DNA from: Bradyrhizobium sp. 21
Lineage (GTDB): Bacteria > Pseudomonadota > Alphaproteobacteria > Rhizobiales > Xanthobacteraceae
Length of the DNA stretch: 64,000 nt
Reading direction: 5' to 3'
Assembly: GCF_023073335.1 (NCBI RefSeq)
Contig: NZ_JADPJG010000002.1
Span: forward strand, 182,111-246,110
In this document: piece after piece, positions 26,035 to 34,186 of the stretch
Position numbering within the stretch: position 1 is the stretch's first letter
How the letters are laid out: each line of letters starts with the position of its first letter
Notes under the pieces: generated by a model
The model's database searches: none
What the model was told of the DNA's origin: nothing
The model's input: only the letters and a program-made list of their open reading frames with translations
Made by a program: the position numbers and the translations under genes

Positions 26035-27219
26035 GTGACCTCCGATCACCCCAGACCGCCGCCGCGCCGCCGCTTCTTCGCGTTCGGGCGCAACGAATTG
26101 AACGGTCTGTTCTGGCAGGTCCTGGTTGTCGGGATCGTCGTCGGGGTCGTCGCCTTCCTCTGGTCCAACACCGTCACCAATCTCTCGGCCCGCCGCATCA
26201 CGACCGGCTTTGCCTTCCTCGGCCGCGAAGCGGGCATGCCCATTTCCGACAGCCTGCTCGCCTACAATCCGAGAGACAGCTACCTCTGGGCCTTCATTGT
26301 CGGCGTCGCCAACACCTTGCGTGTCGCGGTGATCGGCATCGTGCTGGCGACCATTTTGGGTGCGCTGATCGGCATCTCGCGGCTGTCGGCGAACTGGTTG
26401 CTGTCGCGGCTTGCCGCCGTCTATGTCGAAGCGCTCCGAGACATCCCGCTGCTGCTTCAACTGCTGTTCTGGTACGTGCTGATGCAGGCGCTGCCGGCCG
26501 CGCGGGCGGCTTGGCGGCCGGTCGAGGGAGTCTTCCTGTCCAATCGCGGCCTGATCCTGCCGGCGATTCCGCTCGGGCCGATGCAGCTTTGGGTGCTCGG
26601 CACCGCCGTTCTGGGCTGTGCGGCGCTCTATGTCATCCGGCGATGGCTGATCGCCCAGCAGATGCGCGACGGCAAGCCGCGGCCCGCCTGGCCCTTTGCG
26701 CTCGGCCTCGTTGTCATGCTGCCGGTGGCGGTGTCGTTGCTGCGCGGCGTATCCTGGACGATTGAATGGCCTGAGCTGCGCGGTTTCAACTTCGTCGGCG
26801 GGCTGACGCTTGCGCCGGAATATTTTGCATTGCTGATCGCGCTCGTCACCTACACCTCGGCTTTCATCGCCGAGATCGTGCGCAGCGGCATCCAGTCGGT
26901 GCCGCGCGGGCAATGGGATGCCGCCAACGCGCTCGGCCTGCGCCGCAGCTTCATGCTGCGGCAGATCATCCTGCCGCAGGCGCTGCGCGTGATCGTGCCG
27001 CCGATGACGAGCCAGTACCTCAATTTGACCAAGAACTCTTCGCTCGCGGTCGCGATCGGCTACCAGGACGTGGTCTCGATCGCCAACACCACGCTGAACC
27101 AGACCGGACAGGCGATCGAGGCGATCGCGCTGATCATGGCGGTGTTTCTGACCATCAGCCTCGGCATCAGCTTCTTCATGAACTGGTACAATTCGCGCAT
27201 CGCACTGGTGGAGCGCTGA
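26035..27219 (+). CDS. Amino acid ABC transporter permease, AapQ-like
   Basis: A 394-residue inner-membrane permease of the HisM/AapQ type with an N-terminal helix, a long insertion around residues 150-240 typical of AapQ/BztB, and the inner-membrane loop signature EIVRSGIQSVPRGQWDAANALGL that docks the ATPase. It begins with GTG at 26035 after AAGGGG; longer readings run through the operator. The downstream permease begins two bases after the stop. Confidence 0.88.
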   Translation: MTSDHPRPPPRRRFFAFGRNELNGLFWQVLVVGIVVGVVAFLWSNTVTNLSARRITTGFAFLGREAGMPISDSLLAYNPRDSYLWAFIVGVANTLRVAVIGIVLATILGALIGISRLSANWLLSRLAAVYVEALRDIPLLLQLLFWYVLMQALPAARAAWRPVEGVFLSNRGLILPAIPLGPMQLWVLGTAVLGCAALYVIRRWLIAQQMRDGKPRPAWPFALGLVVMLPVAVSLLRGVSWTIEWPELRGFNFVGGLTLAPEYFALLIALVTYTSAFIAEIVRSGIQSVPRGQWDAANALGLRRSFMLRQIILPQALRVIVPPMTSQYLNLTKNSSLAVAIGYQDVVSIANTTLNQTGQAIEAIALIMAVFLTISLGISFFMNWYNSRIALVER

Positions 27220-27221
27220 GC

Positions 27222-28328
27222 ATGACGGCGATCGCCGACATTCCGGACGCACCGCGCGCCGCCCGCCGTCCGCAAACGGGCAACCCGGTGCTGCGCTGGC
27301 TGCGCACCAATCTGTTCTCGTCGATCCCGAACGGCATCCTCTCGATCGTGCTGCTGGCGGTGCTCGCAAAGGGCATCTTCAGCTTCGCGCAATGGGGCAT
27401 CGCCAACGCGGTCTGGCTGACACCGGCAAACGACTCCAGCGCCTGCAAGGCGGTACGGGGCCTCGGCGCCTGCTGGGCGATCATTCCCGAAAAATACCGC
27501 TTCATCCTGTTCGGCACCTATCCGTTCGACGAGCAGTGGCGGCCGGCGCTGGCCGTCGTACTGTTCATCGCGTTGTTCTATCTCTCGACCCGCCGTGCCT
27601 TCTGGCGGCGCGAACTGGTCTTTCTCTGGATCGGTACGCTGGCGCTGATCAGCCTGCTGATGTGGGGCGGCGTGCTCGGCCTGTCCTTCGTCTCGCAGGA
27701 CCGCTGGGGTGGCTTGCCCGTGACGCTGATCCTGGCGACGTTCGGATTGGCATGCGGCTTCCCGCTCGGCATCCTCGTTGCACTCGGCCGACGTTCGAAA
27801 TTGCCGGCGGTCCGCTCCATCAGCGTGCTCTATGTCGAGCTGATCCGCGGGGTGCCGCTGGTGAGCCTGCTGTTCATGGCGAGCGTGATGTTTCCGCTGT
27901 TCATGCCCAGTGGCTTCAATATCGACAAACTGCTGCGCGCACAGATCGCGATCATCCTGTTCGCGGGCGCTTATCTGGCCGAAATCATCCGCGGTGGACT
28001 TCAGGCCGTGCCGCGCGGGCAGTATGAGGCGGCGGATGCACTGGGGCTGTCTTACTGGCGCAAGCATCGGCTGATCGTCTTGCCGCAGGCGATCCGCCAC
28101 GTCATCCCGCCGCTGGTCAACACCTTTATCGCCTTCTTCAAGGACACCAGCCTCGTCCTGATCATCGGTATCTTCGACCTGCTGACGACGGCCAAGACCG
28201 CGATCATCGATCCGGCGTGGCAGCAATTCTCCGTCGAAGTCTACATCTTTGTCGCCGCGATCTATTTTGTCTTCTGTTTCGCGATGTCGCGCTACAGCCG
28301 GAGCCTGGAGGCGGGGAGCGCGAGGTGA
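27222..28328 (+). CDS. Amino acid ABC transporter permease, AapM-like
   Basis: A 368-residue partner permease of the AapM/BztC type, with about eight membrane segments and the loop EIIRGGLQAVPRGQYEAADALGL. Together with the AapQ-like protein it would form the membrane channel of a polar amino acid importer. In the usual Aap operon an ATPase gene (aapP) follows; here the next sequence is a palindromic repeat and a convergent amidase, so the ATPase must be supplied from elsewhere. Confidence 0.9.
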   Translation: MTAIADIPDAPRAARRPQTGNPVLRWLRTNLFSSIPNGILSIVLLAVLAKGIFSFAQWGIANAVWLTPANDSSACKAVRGLGACWAIIPEKYRFILFGTYPFDEQWRPALAVVLFIALFYLSTRRAFWRRELVFLWIGTLALISLLMWGGVLGLSFVSQDRWGGLPVTLILATFGLACGFPLGILVALGRRSKLPAVRSISVLYVELIRGVPLVSLLFMASVMFPLFMPSGFNIDKLLRAQIAIILFAGAYLAEIIRGGLQAVPRGQYEAADALGLSYWRKHRLIVLPQAIRHVIPPLVNTFIAFFKDTSLVLIIGIFDLLTTAKTAIIDPAWQQFSVEVYIFVAAIYFVFCFAMSRYSRSLEAGSAR

Positions 28329-28333
28329 GATCC

Positions 28334-28466
28334 CGTGTCCCGGACAAGGCGCAGCGCGATAGCGCTGTGCCGCGACCCAGGGAGACATGGGAGGTCGTAG
28401 GGGGCATGGACCCCGGCTCTGCAGCCGCACCGCCGAAGAGGCGCTGCGCTGCGTCCGGGCACGAGC
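28334..28466. repeat. Intergenic palindromic repeat, family D copy 2
   Basis: Begins GTGTCCCGGACAAGGCGCAG and ends GCGCTGCGTCCGGGCACGAG, an imperfect inverse of the start. It fills the gap between the convergent permease and amidase genes. Confidence 0.78.
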
Positions 28467-28469
28467 ACT

Positions 28470-29888
28470 CTACTTCTTCACCTTCGGATCAATCGGCGTC
28501 GTGCCGCGCAGGCCCAAAACGTCCTCCAGCACCCTTGCGCCCGCGATCACCTGCGCGTCGCTCCGCGGTGCGCCGACGACCTGCAGGCCGACCGGCAGAC
28601 CCGACGCCGTGAAGCCGCAAGGTAGTGACAGCGCAGGGCAGCAGGCCAGCGTGATGGCGTAGACGATGCCGAGCCACTCGACGTAATTGTCGAATCTCTT
28701 GCCGGCGCATTCGGCGACATAACGGTGCTCGACCGGGAAGGGCGGCACGATCGTAGTCGGCACCAGCAGCAGGTCGTAGGTCTTGAAGAACTCGATCGCG
28801 CGGGCGGTCATGCCGACGCGCTGTGCCTCTGCGCGCTCGAGACGCTCGACGGTGAGCTTGAGGCCTTCCTCGATGTTCCAGATCACTTCGGGCTTGAGCA
28901 AATCGCGCTTGGTGCGCAGCAGTTGTGCCTTGCTGATCGCAAAATCGAAGGCACGCAGCACGTGGAAGCATTCGTGCGCTTCGCGCCAGTCCGGATGCGC
29001 CTCCTCGACAATGGCGCCGGCCTCGGCGAAGCGTTCCGCCGCCTTGCGCGTGATCGCTTTCACCTCGGGATCGACGGGCGTGATGCCGAGATCGGGCGAA
29101 TAGGCGATGCGCTTCGGCTTGCTGCCCGACCGTGCCGCCGTCAGGAACGAGGTCGCAGGCGCCGGCAGCGACAGCGGGTCGGCAGCATAGTCGCCGCTCA
29201 TGGCATCGAGCAGCAGCGCGAGGTCCTCGACATTGCGGGCCATCGGCCCCTGCACGCCGAGATTGCGGTCGATGCCCGCCTTCGGCGTGTGCGCGACGCG
29301 GCCGATGCTCGGCCGCATGCCGACGATGCCGCAGAAGCTTGCAGGGCTGCGCAGGCTGCCGCCCATGTCGGAGCCTTGCGCGAGCCAGGCCATGCCGGTG
29401 GCAAGCGCCACCGCCGCGCCGCCTGAGGAGCCGGCGGCCGATTTCGATGTATCCCAGGGATTGAGAGTGGCGCCAAAAACCTCGTTGAAGGTGTTGGCGC
29501 CGGCGCCGAATTCGGGCGTGTTGGATTTGGCGTAGACAACCGCCCCGTTGCCTTCGAGGTTCTCGACCATGAGGTCGGACTTCGCGGGAATATTGTTCCG
29601 GTAGATCGGCGAGCCCTGGGTGTTCAGCACGCCTGCAACGTCGGTCAGGTCCTTGATCGGCACCGGCAGGCCCGCGAGCAGCCCGCGCGCACCGGCCGGC
29701 TTCCGCATCAGCGCCTTGGCGCTGTCCCGCGCGCGATCGAAGCACAGCGTCGGCAGCGCGTTGACCTTGCTATCGACCTCACTGATGCGCTTCTCGAGCA
29801 CATCCAGAAGCTCGATCGGCGAGACGTCGCCGGACCGCAGTCTGTCGACGATGACGCAGGCGGTTTCGCGGATCAGGTCTTCAGACAA
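28470..29888 (-). CDS. Amidase (amidase signature family)
   Basis: A 472-residue amidase-signature hydrolase that cleaves carboxamides to acid and ammonia. The Ser-Ser-Lys machinery is visible: the lysine in PVPIKDLTDVAG, and the glycine/serine-rich AAGSSGGAAVALATGM and GSDMGGSLRSPA. It begins with TTG at 29888, placed 8 bases after AAGGAG, with no in-frame ATG nearby that fits. It may supply or process the compound taken up by the Aap-like system, or act alone. Confidence 0.9.
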   Translation of the reverse strand: MSEDLIRETACVIVDRLRSGDVSPIELLDVLEKRISEVDSKVNALPTLCFDRARDSAKALMRKPAGARGLLAGLPVPIKDLTDVAGVLNTQGSPIYRNNIPAKSDLMVENLEGNGAVVYAKSNTPEFGAGANTFNEVFGATLNPWDTSKSAAGSSGGAAVALATGMAWLAQGSDMGGSLRSPASFCGIVGMRPSIGRVAHTPKAGIDRNLGVQGPMARNVEDLALLLDAMSGDYAADPLSLPAPATSFLTAARSGSKPKRIAYSPDLGITPVDPEVKAITRKAAERFAEAGAIVEEAHPDWREAHECFHVLRAFDFAISKAQLLRTKRDLLKPEVIWNIEEGLKLTVERLERAEAQRVGMTARAIEFFKTYDLLLVPTTIVPPFPVEHRYVAECAGKRFDNYVEWLGIVYAITLACCPALSLPCGFTASGLPVGLQVVGAPRSDAQVIAGARVLEDVLGLRGTTPIDPKVKK

Positions 29889-29908
29889 TTATCTTACTCC
29901 TTGTTATT

Positions 29909-29991
29909 CCGTCATTGCGAGCGCGGCGAAGCAATTCAGGATTGCCCCCGCGGAGATAGTCTGGGTTGCTTCGCTACGCTCGCAACGACGG
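29909..29991. repeat. Intergenic palindromic repeat, family A copy 2
   Basis: Starts CCGTCATTGCGAGCGCGGCG and ends CTACGCTCGCAACGACGG, near inverse ends. It is related to 2636-2713 and separates the amidase start from the SDR stop. Confidence 0.8.
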
Positions 29992-30019
29992 TGTGTGGTG
30001 CGGGAGCGACAGGCGTCAA

Positions 30020-30796
30020 CTAACCCCATCCCGCACTGATGCCGCCATCCACCGTGTAGATCACGCCGGACGTATAGCCGGCGCGATCCGATGCCAGGAA
30101 CGCCATGAGATCGCCGATCTCGCGGGCATGCGCAGGCCTGCCGAGCGGCAGGCTCTTCTGGAATTCCTTGTAGCGGCTCTCGTCACCAAACTGGTGCTTG
30201 GCCCGCGTCTTCAGCAGCGTGACGTGGCGGTCGGTGCCGACAGGGCCGGGATTGATGCCGACCACGCGGATGTTGTCGGTGAGGCTCTTGCCGCCGAGCG
30301 CGCGGGTGAAGGCCATCAGCGCGGCGTTGCCGGCGCTGCCGCAGATATAGTTGGCGTCGAATTTCTCGCCGGCAGCGCCGATGTCGTTGACGATGACGCC
30401 GTGCCCGCGCGCCTTCATCTGCGCGTAGATTTGCCGCGTCAGATTGATGTAGCCGAACACTTTCAATTCCCAGGCGTGCCGCCAGGTCGCCTCGTCGATC
30501 TTGTCGATGGAGCCGCCCGGGATGTCGCCGGCATTGTTGACGAGCACGTCGATGTCGGCGGCTTCTTTCGCCAGCCGCGTCAAATCCTCGCTCTTGCGCA
30601 AATCCACGATGCTCGTGGCGGCATCGATCTGGTGCGCGGAGCGCAAGCGCTCGGCCAGAGACTTGAGCTGATCGCCGCTGCGCGCGGCGAGCAGGAGATG
30701 GCAGCCTTCCTCGGCAAATGCCTCGGCGGCCGCTGCGCCAATGCCCTTGGACGCGCCCGTGATCAGGACGCGCTTGCCACGCAGATGCAGATCCAT
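30020..30796 (-). CDS. SDR family oxidoreductase lacking the usual catalytic lysine
   Basis: A 258-residue classical-length short-chain dehydrogenase with cofactor motif TGASKGIG (residues 14-21) and VNNAG. At the active site the protein reads NYICGSAGNAALMAF where classical members have YxxxK, so the Lys is replaced, and the usual Ser before it is also not obvious (VNDIGAAGE). Known SDR subfamilies with this pattern exist; their activity is uncertain. It is divergent from the tartrate-dehydrogenase-like gene with a repeat-rich control region between them. Confidence 0.85.
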   Translation of the reverse strand: MDLHLRGKRVLITGASKGIGAAAAEAFAEEGCHLLLAARSGDQLKSLAERLRSAHQIDAATSIVDLRKSEDLTRLAKEAADIDVLVNNAGDIPGGSIDKIDEATWRHAWELKVFGYINLTRQIYAQMKARGHGVIVNDIGAAGEKFDANYICGSAGNAALMAFTRALGGKSLTDNIRVVGINPGPVGTDRHVTLLKTRAKHQFGDESRYKEFQKSLPLGRPAHAREIGDLMAFLASDRAGYTSGVIYTVDGGISAGWG

Positions 30797-30859
30797 GGGA
30801 TTTACTCGCTCGGTGGGAACAGCATGAAATCAGTAGGCGGTTGGCCGCGCCACGGTCAA

Positions 30860-30908
30860 CATTGCAGTGCAGCGTTGCACTGCCGCCGCGTTTGGTCCAT
30901 TGCAGTGC
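30860..30908. promoter_or_regulatory. Operator-like repeats between SDR and tartrate dehydrogenase genes
   Basis: GCAGTGCA (30864-30871) and TGCACTGC (30876-30883) make a perfect inverted repeat with a 4-base spacer. The 11-mer CATTGCAGTGC at 30860-30870 recurs exactly at 30898-30908. The arrangement suggests a two-site operator 45-90 bases before the start. Confidence 0.6.
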
Positions 30909-30952
30909 GGTCAAAAAGGCGGCGGCTGCCGGACCAACCAGGGACGTTCTCG

Positions 30953-32026
30953 ATGAGCAAGAAACAATACCGGATCGCAGTCATTCCCGGCGACGGCATC
31001 GGCAAGGAAGTGATGCCTGAAGGCCTGCGCGTTCTGGAGGCAGCGGCGAAGAAGCACGGGGTGTCGCTGCATTTCGACCATTTCGACTTCTCGTCCTGGG
31101 AGTATTACGAGAAGCACGGCCAGATGATGCCGGACGATTGGAAGGAAAAGATCGGCAAGCACGATGCCATCTATTTCGGCGCGGTCGGCTGGCCGGCCAA
31201 GATTCCGGATCACGTCTCGCTCTGGGGCTCGCTGATCAAGTTCCGCCGCGAGTTCGACCAGTATGTGAATTTGCGTCCGGTGCGGCTGATGCCCGGCGTG
31301 CCGTCGCCGCTGGCGGGCCGCAAGCCCGGCGACATCGATTTCTGGGTGGTGCGCGAGAACACCGAAGGCGAGTATTCCTCCGTCGGCGGCCGCATGTTCC
31401 CTGACACCGACCGCGAATTCGTGACGCAGCAGACGGTGATGACCCGCGTGGGCGTCGACCGCATCCTGAAGTTTGCCTTCGAGCTCGCGCAGTCGCGGCC
31501 GAAGAAGCATTTGACCTCGGCGACCAAGTCCAACGGCATCTCCATCACCATGCCCTATTGGGACGAGCGCGTGGAGGCGATGGCCAAGAAGTTTCCGGGC
31601 GTGAAGTGGGACAAGTACCACATCGACATCCTCACCGCGAACTTCGTGCTGCATCCGGACTGGTTCGACGTCGTGGTCGGCTCCAATTTGTTCGGCGACA
31701 TCCTCTCCGACCTCGGCCCGGCCTGCACCGGCACGATCGGCATCGCGCCGTCGGGCAACATCAACCCCGAGGGCGATTTCCCGTCGGTGTTCGAGCCGGT
31801 GCATGGCTCGGCGCCCGACATCGCGGGGCAGGGCATCGCCAACCCGATCGGCGCGATCTGGTCGGGTGCGATGATGCTCGAGCATCTCGGCGAGAAGGAT
31901 GCGGGCCGATCGATCGTCGACGCGATCGAGCGCACGCTCGCCGAGCGCACGTTGCGCACAAAGGACCTCGGCGGCAACGCGGACACGACGGCCTGCGGCA
32001 AAGCGGTCGCGGAGATGGTGGATTAG
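30953..32026 (+). CDS. Tartrate dehydrogenase / 3-isopropylmalate-dehydrogenase-like beta-decarboxylating dehydrogenase
   Basis: A 357-residue member of the isocitrate/isopropylmalate dehydrogenase family, closest in style to tartrate dehydrogenase/decarboxylase (TtuC/YeaU). Features: IPGDGIGKEVMPEGL at the N terminus, WVVRENTEGEYSSVGG at the substrate site, DVVVGSNLFGDILSDLGP for metal binding, and EPVHGSAPDIAGQGIANP for NAD. It would oxidise tartrate or malate with NAD. The ATG at 30953 is the only sensible start. It may feed the hydroxy-acid pathways encoded nearby. Confidence 0.88.
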   Translation: MSKKQYRIAVIPGDGIGKEVMPEGLRVLEAAAKKHGVSLHFDHFDFSSWEYYEKHGQMMPDDWKEKIGKHDAIYFGAVGWPAKIPDHVSLWGSLIKFRREFDQYVNLRPVRLMPGVPSPLAGRKPGDIDFWVVRENTEGEYSSVGGRMFPDTDREFVTQQTVMTRVGVDRILKFAFELAQSRPKKHLTSATKSNGISITMPYWDERVEAMAKKFPGVKWDKYHIDILTANFVLHPDWFDVVVGSNLFGDILSDLGPACTGTIGIAPSGNINPEGDFPSVFEPVHGSAPDIAGQGIANPIGAIWSGAMMLEHLGEKDAGRSIVDAIERTLAERTLRTKDLGGNADTTACGKAVAEMVD

Positions 32027-32043
32027 GCCGAGTTGCCAACCAA

Positions 32044-32170
32044 GGCGTCGTCCCGGCGAAGGCCGGGACCCATACTCCGTGTCGAGGTTGTTGCGCGAAT
32101 TTGCCAACTCCGAGTCTTCGCATAACCACGTCCTGTGGTTATGGGTCCCGGCCTTCGCCGGGACGACGCC
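32044..32170. repeat. 127-bp element with perfect 30-bp inverted ends (family B copy 1)
   Basis: The 30 bases at 32044-32073 are repeated exactly, inverted, at 32141-32170. An inner pair, CATAACCAC / GTGGTTATG (32121-32143), is nested in it. Related sequence is at 38677-38804 and 63914-63942. It lies between two convergent genes. Confidence 0.88.
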
Positions 32171-32177
32171 GATAGGC

Positions 32178-33251
32178 CTAACCGACGATCTTCTCGATCG
32201 CCGCCTGGTTGAGCCCGAACTTCTTCCCGGCCTCCAAAATCTCCTGCCAGGTCGTGGGGTCGACCGGAATACCCTCAGCCAGCCGCTTCATCTTCGTCTC
32301 GCGCTCGGGCTCGCCGGCGATCTTCACCTTGTCGACGCCGGGGGCAGGCGGCGAGCCGGTGTGCCAGGCGACGAAACTCTCGACTTCGCGCGCAAGGTTC
32401 TCGGCGGTGCCGAGCTTGCCCGGGTCAATGATGATCGAGAGCATGCCGTTGAGGACGTTGTACTTGCCGTCGGACGGGCCCTTGACCGCCTGCCCGCCGG
32501 AGAGCGCGCCCCCGAGGATTTCGCACACCAGCGCGAGGCCCGAACCCTTGTGCTCGCCGAACGGCAGGATGGCGCCGTGCGGCGGGATCACGGTGTAGCG
32601 CGGGTTGTTGGTCGGCTTGCCTTCATTGTCGATGATGGTGCCGGGCTCAAGCTCGACGCCCTTGTTGTGGGCGACGCGGGTCTTGCCCTGCGCGATCCTG
32701 CTGGTGGCGAAGTCGAGCACGATCGGGTCCTTGCCCCTGCGCGGGATACCGACGCAGAACGGATTGGTGCCGTGGCGCCCATCGCTGCCGCCCCACGGCG
32801 CCACGATCGGGCGCGAGATCACGTTGACGAAGTGGATCGATACCAGCCCGTGGTCAATGCACTGCTCGGCCCAGTGGCCGATGCGGCCGATGTGGTGCGA
32901 GTTCGACAGGCCGACGAGACACACGCCGTTGCGCTTGGCGCGCTCAGCCGCCAGCTCCATCGCTTCATGTCCGATCACCTGGCCATAGCCCGTGAGGCCG
33001 TCGAGGGTGAGAAGCGGACCAGTGTCGAGCACGATTTTGACGTGCTGGTTCACGGCGAGGCCGCCCGTGGTGACACTTTGGACGTAGCGCGGGATCATGC
33101 CGACGCCGTGCGAATCGTGTCCCCTGAGATTGGCTTCGACCAGGTTGGTGGATACCAGCTCGGCCTCGCGGTCCGTAGAGCCGCCGGCCTTGACGATGGC
33201 GCGGATGACGTTGGTGAGAGGCTGTGCCTTGATAGTGCGGTAATCGGCCAT
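32178..33251 (-). CDS. LDH2/malate dehydrogenase family NAD(P)-dependent oxidoreductase
   Basis: A 357-residue LDH2-type dehydrogenase, a family unrelated to Rossmann enzymes that includes hydroxycarboxylate dehydrogenase YbiC, ureidoglycolate dehydrogenase and sulfolactate dehydrogenase. Signatures: LRGHDSHGVGMIPRYV (residues about 42-57) with the catalytic His, SNSHHIGRIGHWAEQ, and GTNPFCVGIP. It would oxidise a 2-hydroxy acid. ATG at 33251. It is the last gene of a minus-strand unit with a D-2-hydroxyacid dehydrogenase 11 bases upstream. Confidence 0.9.
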   Translation of the reverse strand: MADYRTIKAQPLTNVIRAIVKAGGSTDREAELVSTNLVEANLRGHDSHGVGMIPRYVQSVTTGGLAVNQHVKIVLDTGPLLTLDGLTGYGQVIGHEAMELAAERAKRNGVCLVGLSNSHHIGRIGHWAEQCIDHGLVSIHFVNVISRPIVAPWGGSDGRHGTNPFCVGIPRRGKDPIVLDFATSRIAQGKTRVAHNKGVELEPGTIIDNEGKPTNNPRYTVIPPHGAILPFGEHKGSGLALVCEILGGALSGGQAVKGPSDGKYNVLNGMLSIIIDPGKLGTAENLAREVESFVAWHTGSPPAPGVDKVKIAGEPERETKMKRLAEGIPVDPTTWQEILEAGKKFGLNQAAIEKIVG

Positions 33252-33262
33252 TGTTGTTGCTC

Positions 33263-34174
33263 TTATCCCTTCACGATCCTGCGGCAGTGCTCCCATGCCG
33301 CATGAATGAGGTTCTCGCTCGCCTCCGGCGTGCGAAACGCCGAATGCGCCGACAGCGTCACGTTCGGAATCTTCGTCAGCGGATGATCGCCGGGCAGCGG
33401 TTCGATGTTGAAGACGTCGAGGCCGGCATGGCGGATGTGCCCTGACTTCAGCGCGTCGATCATCGCGGCCTCGTCGACGACGGCGGCGCGGGCGGTGTTG
33501 ATGAGGATGACACCGGGCTTCATCGCAAAAATCTTCTCGCGGTTGATCATGCCGCGCGTCTCGTCGTTGAGCAGCAGGTGCAGCGAGACGACGTCGCTCT
33601 TAGCCAACACCGTATCGAGATCGGCGAATTCCACGCCCGGATGGCTCTTCGGCGAACGGTTCCAGGCGATCACCTTCATGCCGCTGCCCGAGGCGATGCG
33701 TGCGACCTCGGCGGCGATGCCGCCGAAGCCGATCAGGCCAAGCGTCTTGCCGGTGAGCTGCATGCCGTCCTCGCGCAGCCAGTTGCCGCCGCGCATCTCG
33801 CGATCCATCATCGCGATGACGCGGGCCGAGGCCCACATCAGCGCGATCGCGGATTCTGCCACAGCGGTATCGCCATAGCCCTTGATCAGATGGACGGAGA
33901 TACCGAGCTGGCTAAGCTCCTCCGGATTCATGTAGCTGCGCGCGCCGGTGCCGAGGAACACGACGTGCTTGAGGCCCGCGCATTGCTTCGCGACCTCGGT
34001 CGGCAGTGCGGTGTGGTCGACGATCGCGATCTCGGCGCCATCAAGGATTTCAGGATATTGCTCGGGCTTGATGTCGGGATCCCTGTGGATCCGCATCTTG
34101 GGATCACCAGGCTGCTCCAGCCGCTCCATGATCACGGCGAGAGCTTCATTGGCGTCGACGAAAACTCCGCGCAT
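33263..34174 (-). CDS. D-2-hydroxyacid dehydrogenase family protein
   Basis: A 303-residue NAD-dependent dehydrogenase or 2-oxoacid reductase. The Rossmann motif is LGLIGFGGIAAEVARIA, where the third glycine is replaced by Ala. The catalytic Arg is in INTARAAVVDE, the Glu in DVFNIEPLP, and the His in LSAHSAF. Spacing of 11-12 bases to both neighbours puts it in one operon with the LDH2-type enzyme and the M20 amidohydrolase. Having both enzyme types suggests interconversion of a hydroxy acid and its keto acid. Confidence 0.9.
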   Translation of the reverse strand: MRGVFVDANEALAVIMERLEQPGDPKMRIHRDPDIKPEQYPEILDGAEIAIVDHTALPTEVAKQCAGLKHVVFLGTGARSYMNPEELSQLGISVHLIKGYGDTAVAESAIALMWASARVIAMMDREMRGGNWLREDGMQLTGKTLGLIGFGGIAAEVARIASGSGMKVIAWNRSPKSHPGVEFADLDTVLAKSDVVSLHLLLNDETRGMINREKIFAMKPGVILINTARAAVVDEAAMIDALKSGHIRHAGLDVFNIEPLPGDHPLTKIPNVTLSAHSAFRTPEASENLIHAAWEHCRRIVKG

Positions 34175-34186
34175 GGTTCTCTCCGG

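Noticed and set aside
29909..29991. Palindromic repeats as CRISPR units
   Set aside because: Single dispersed copies, no regular spacers and no cas genes.
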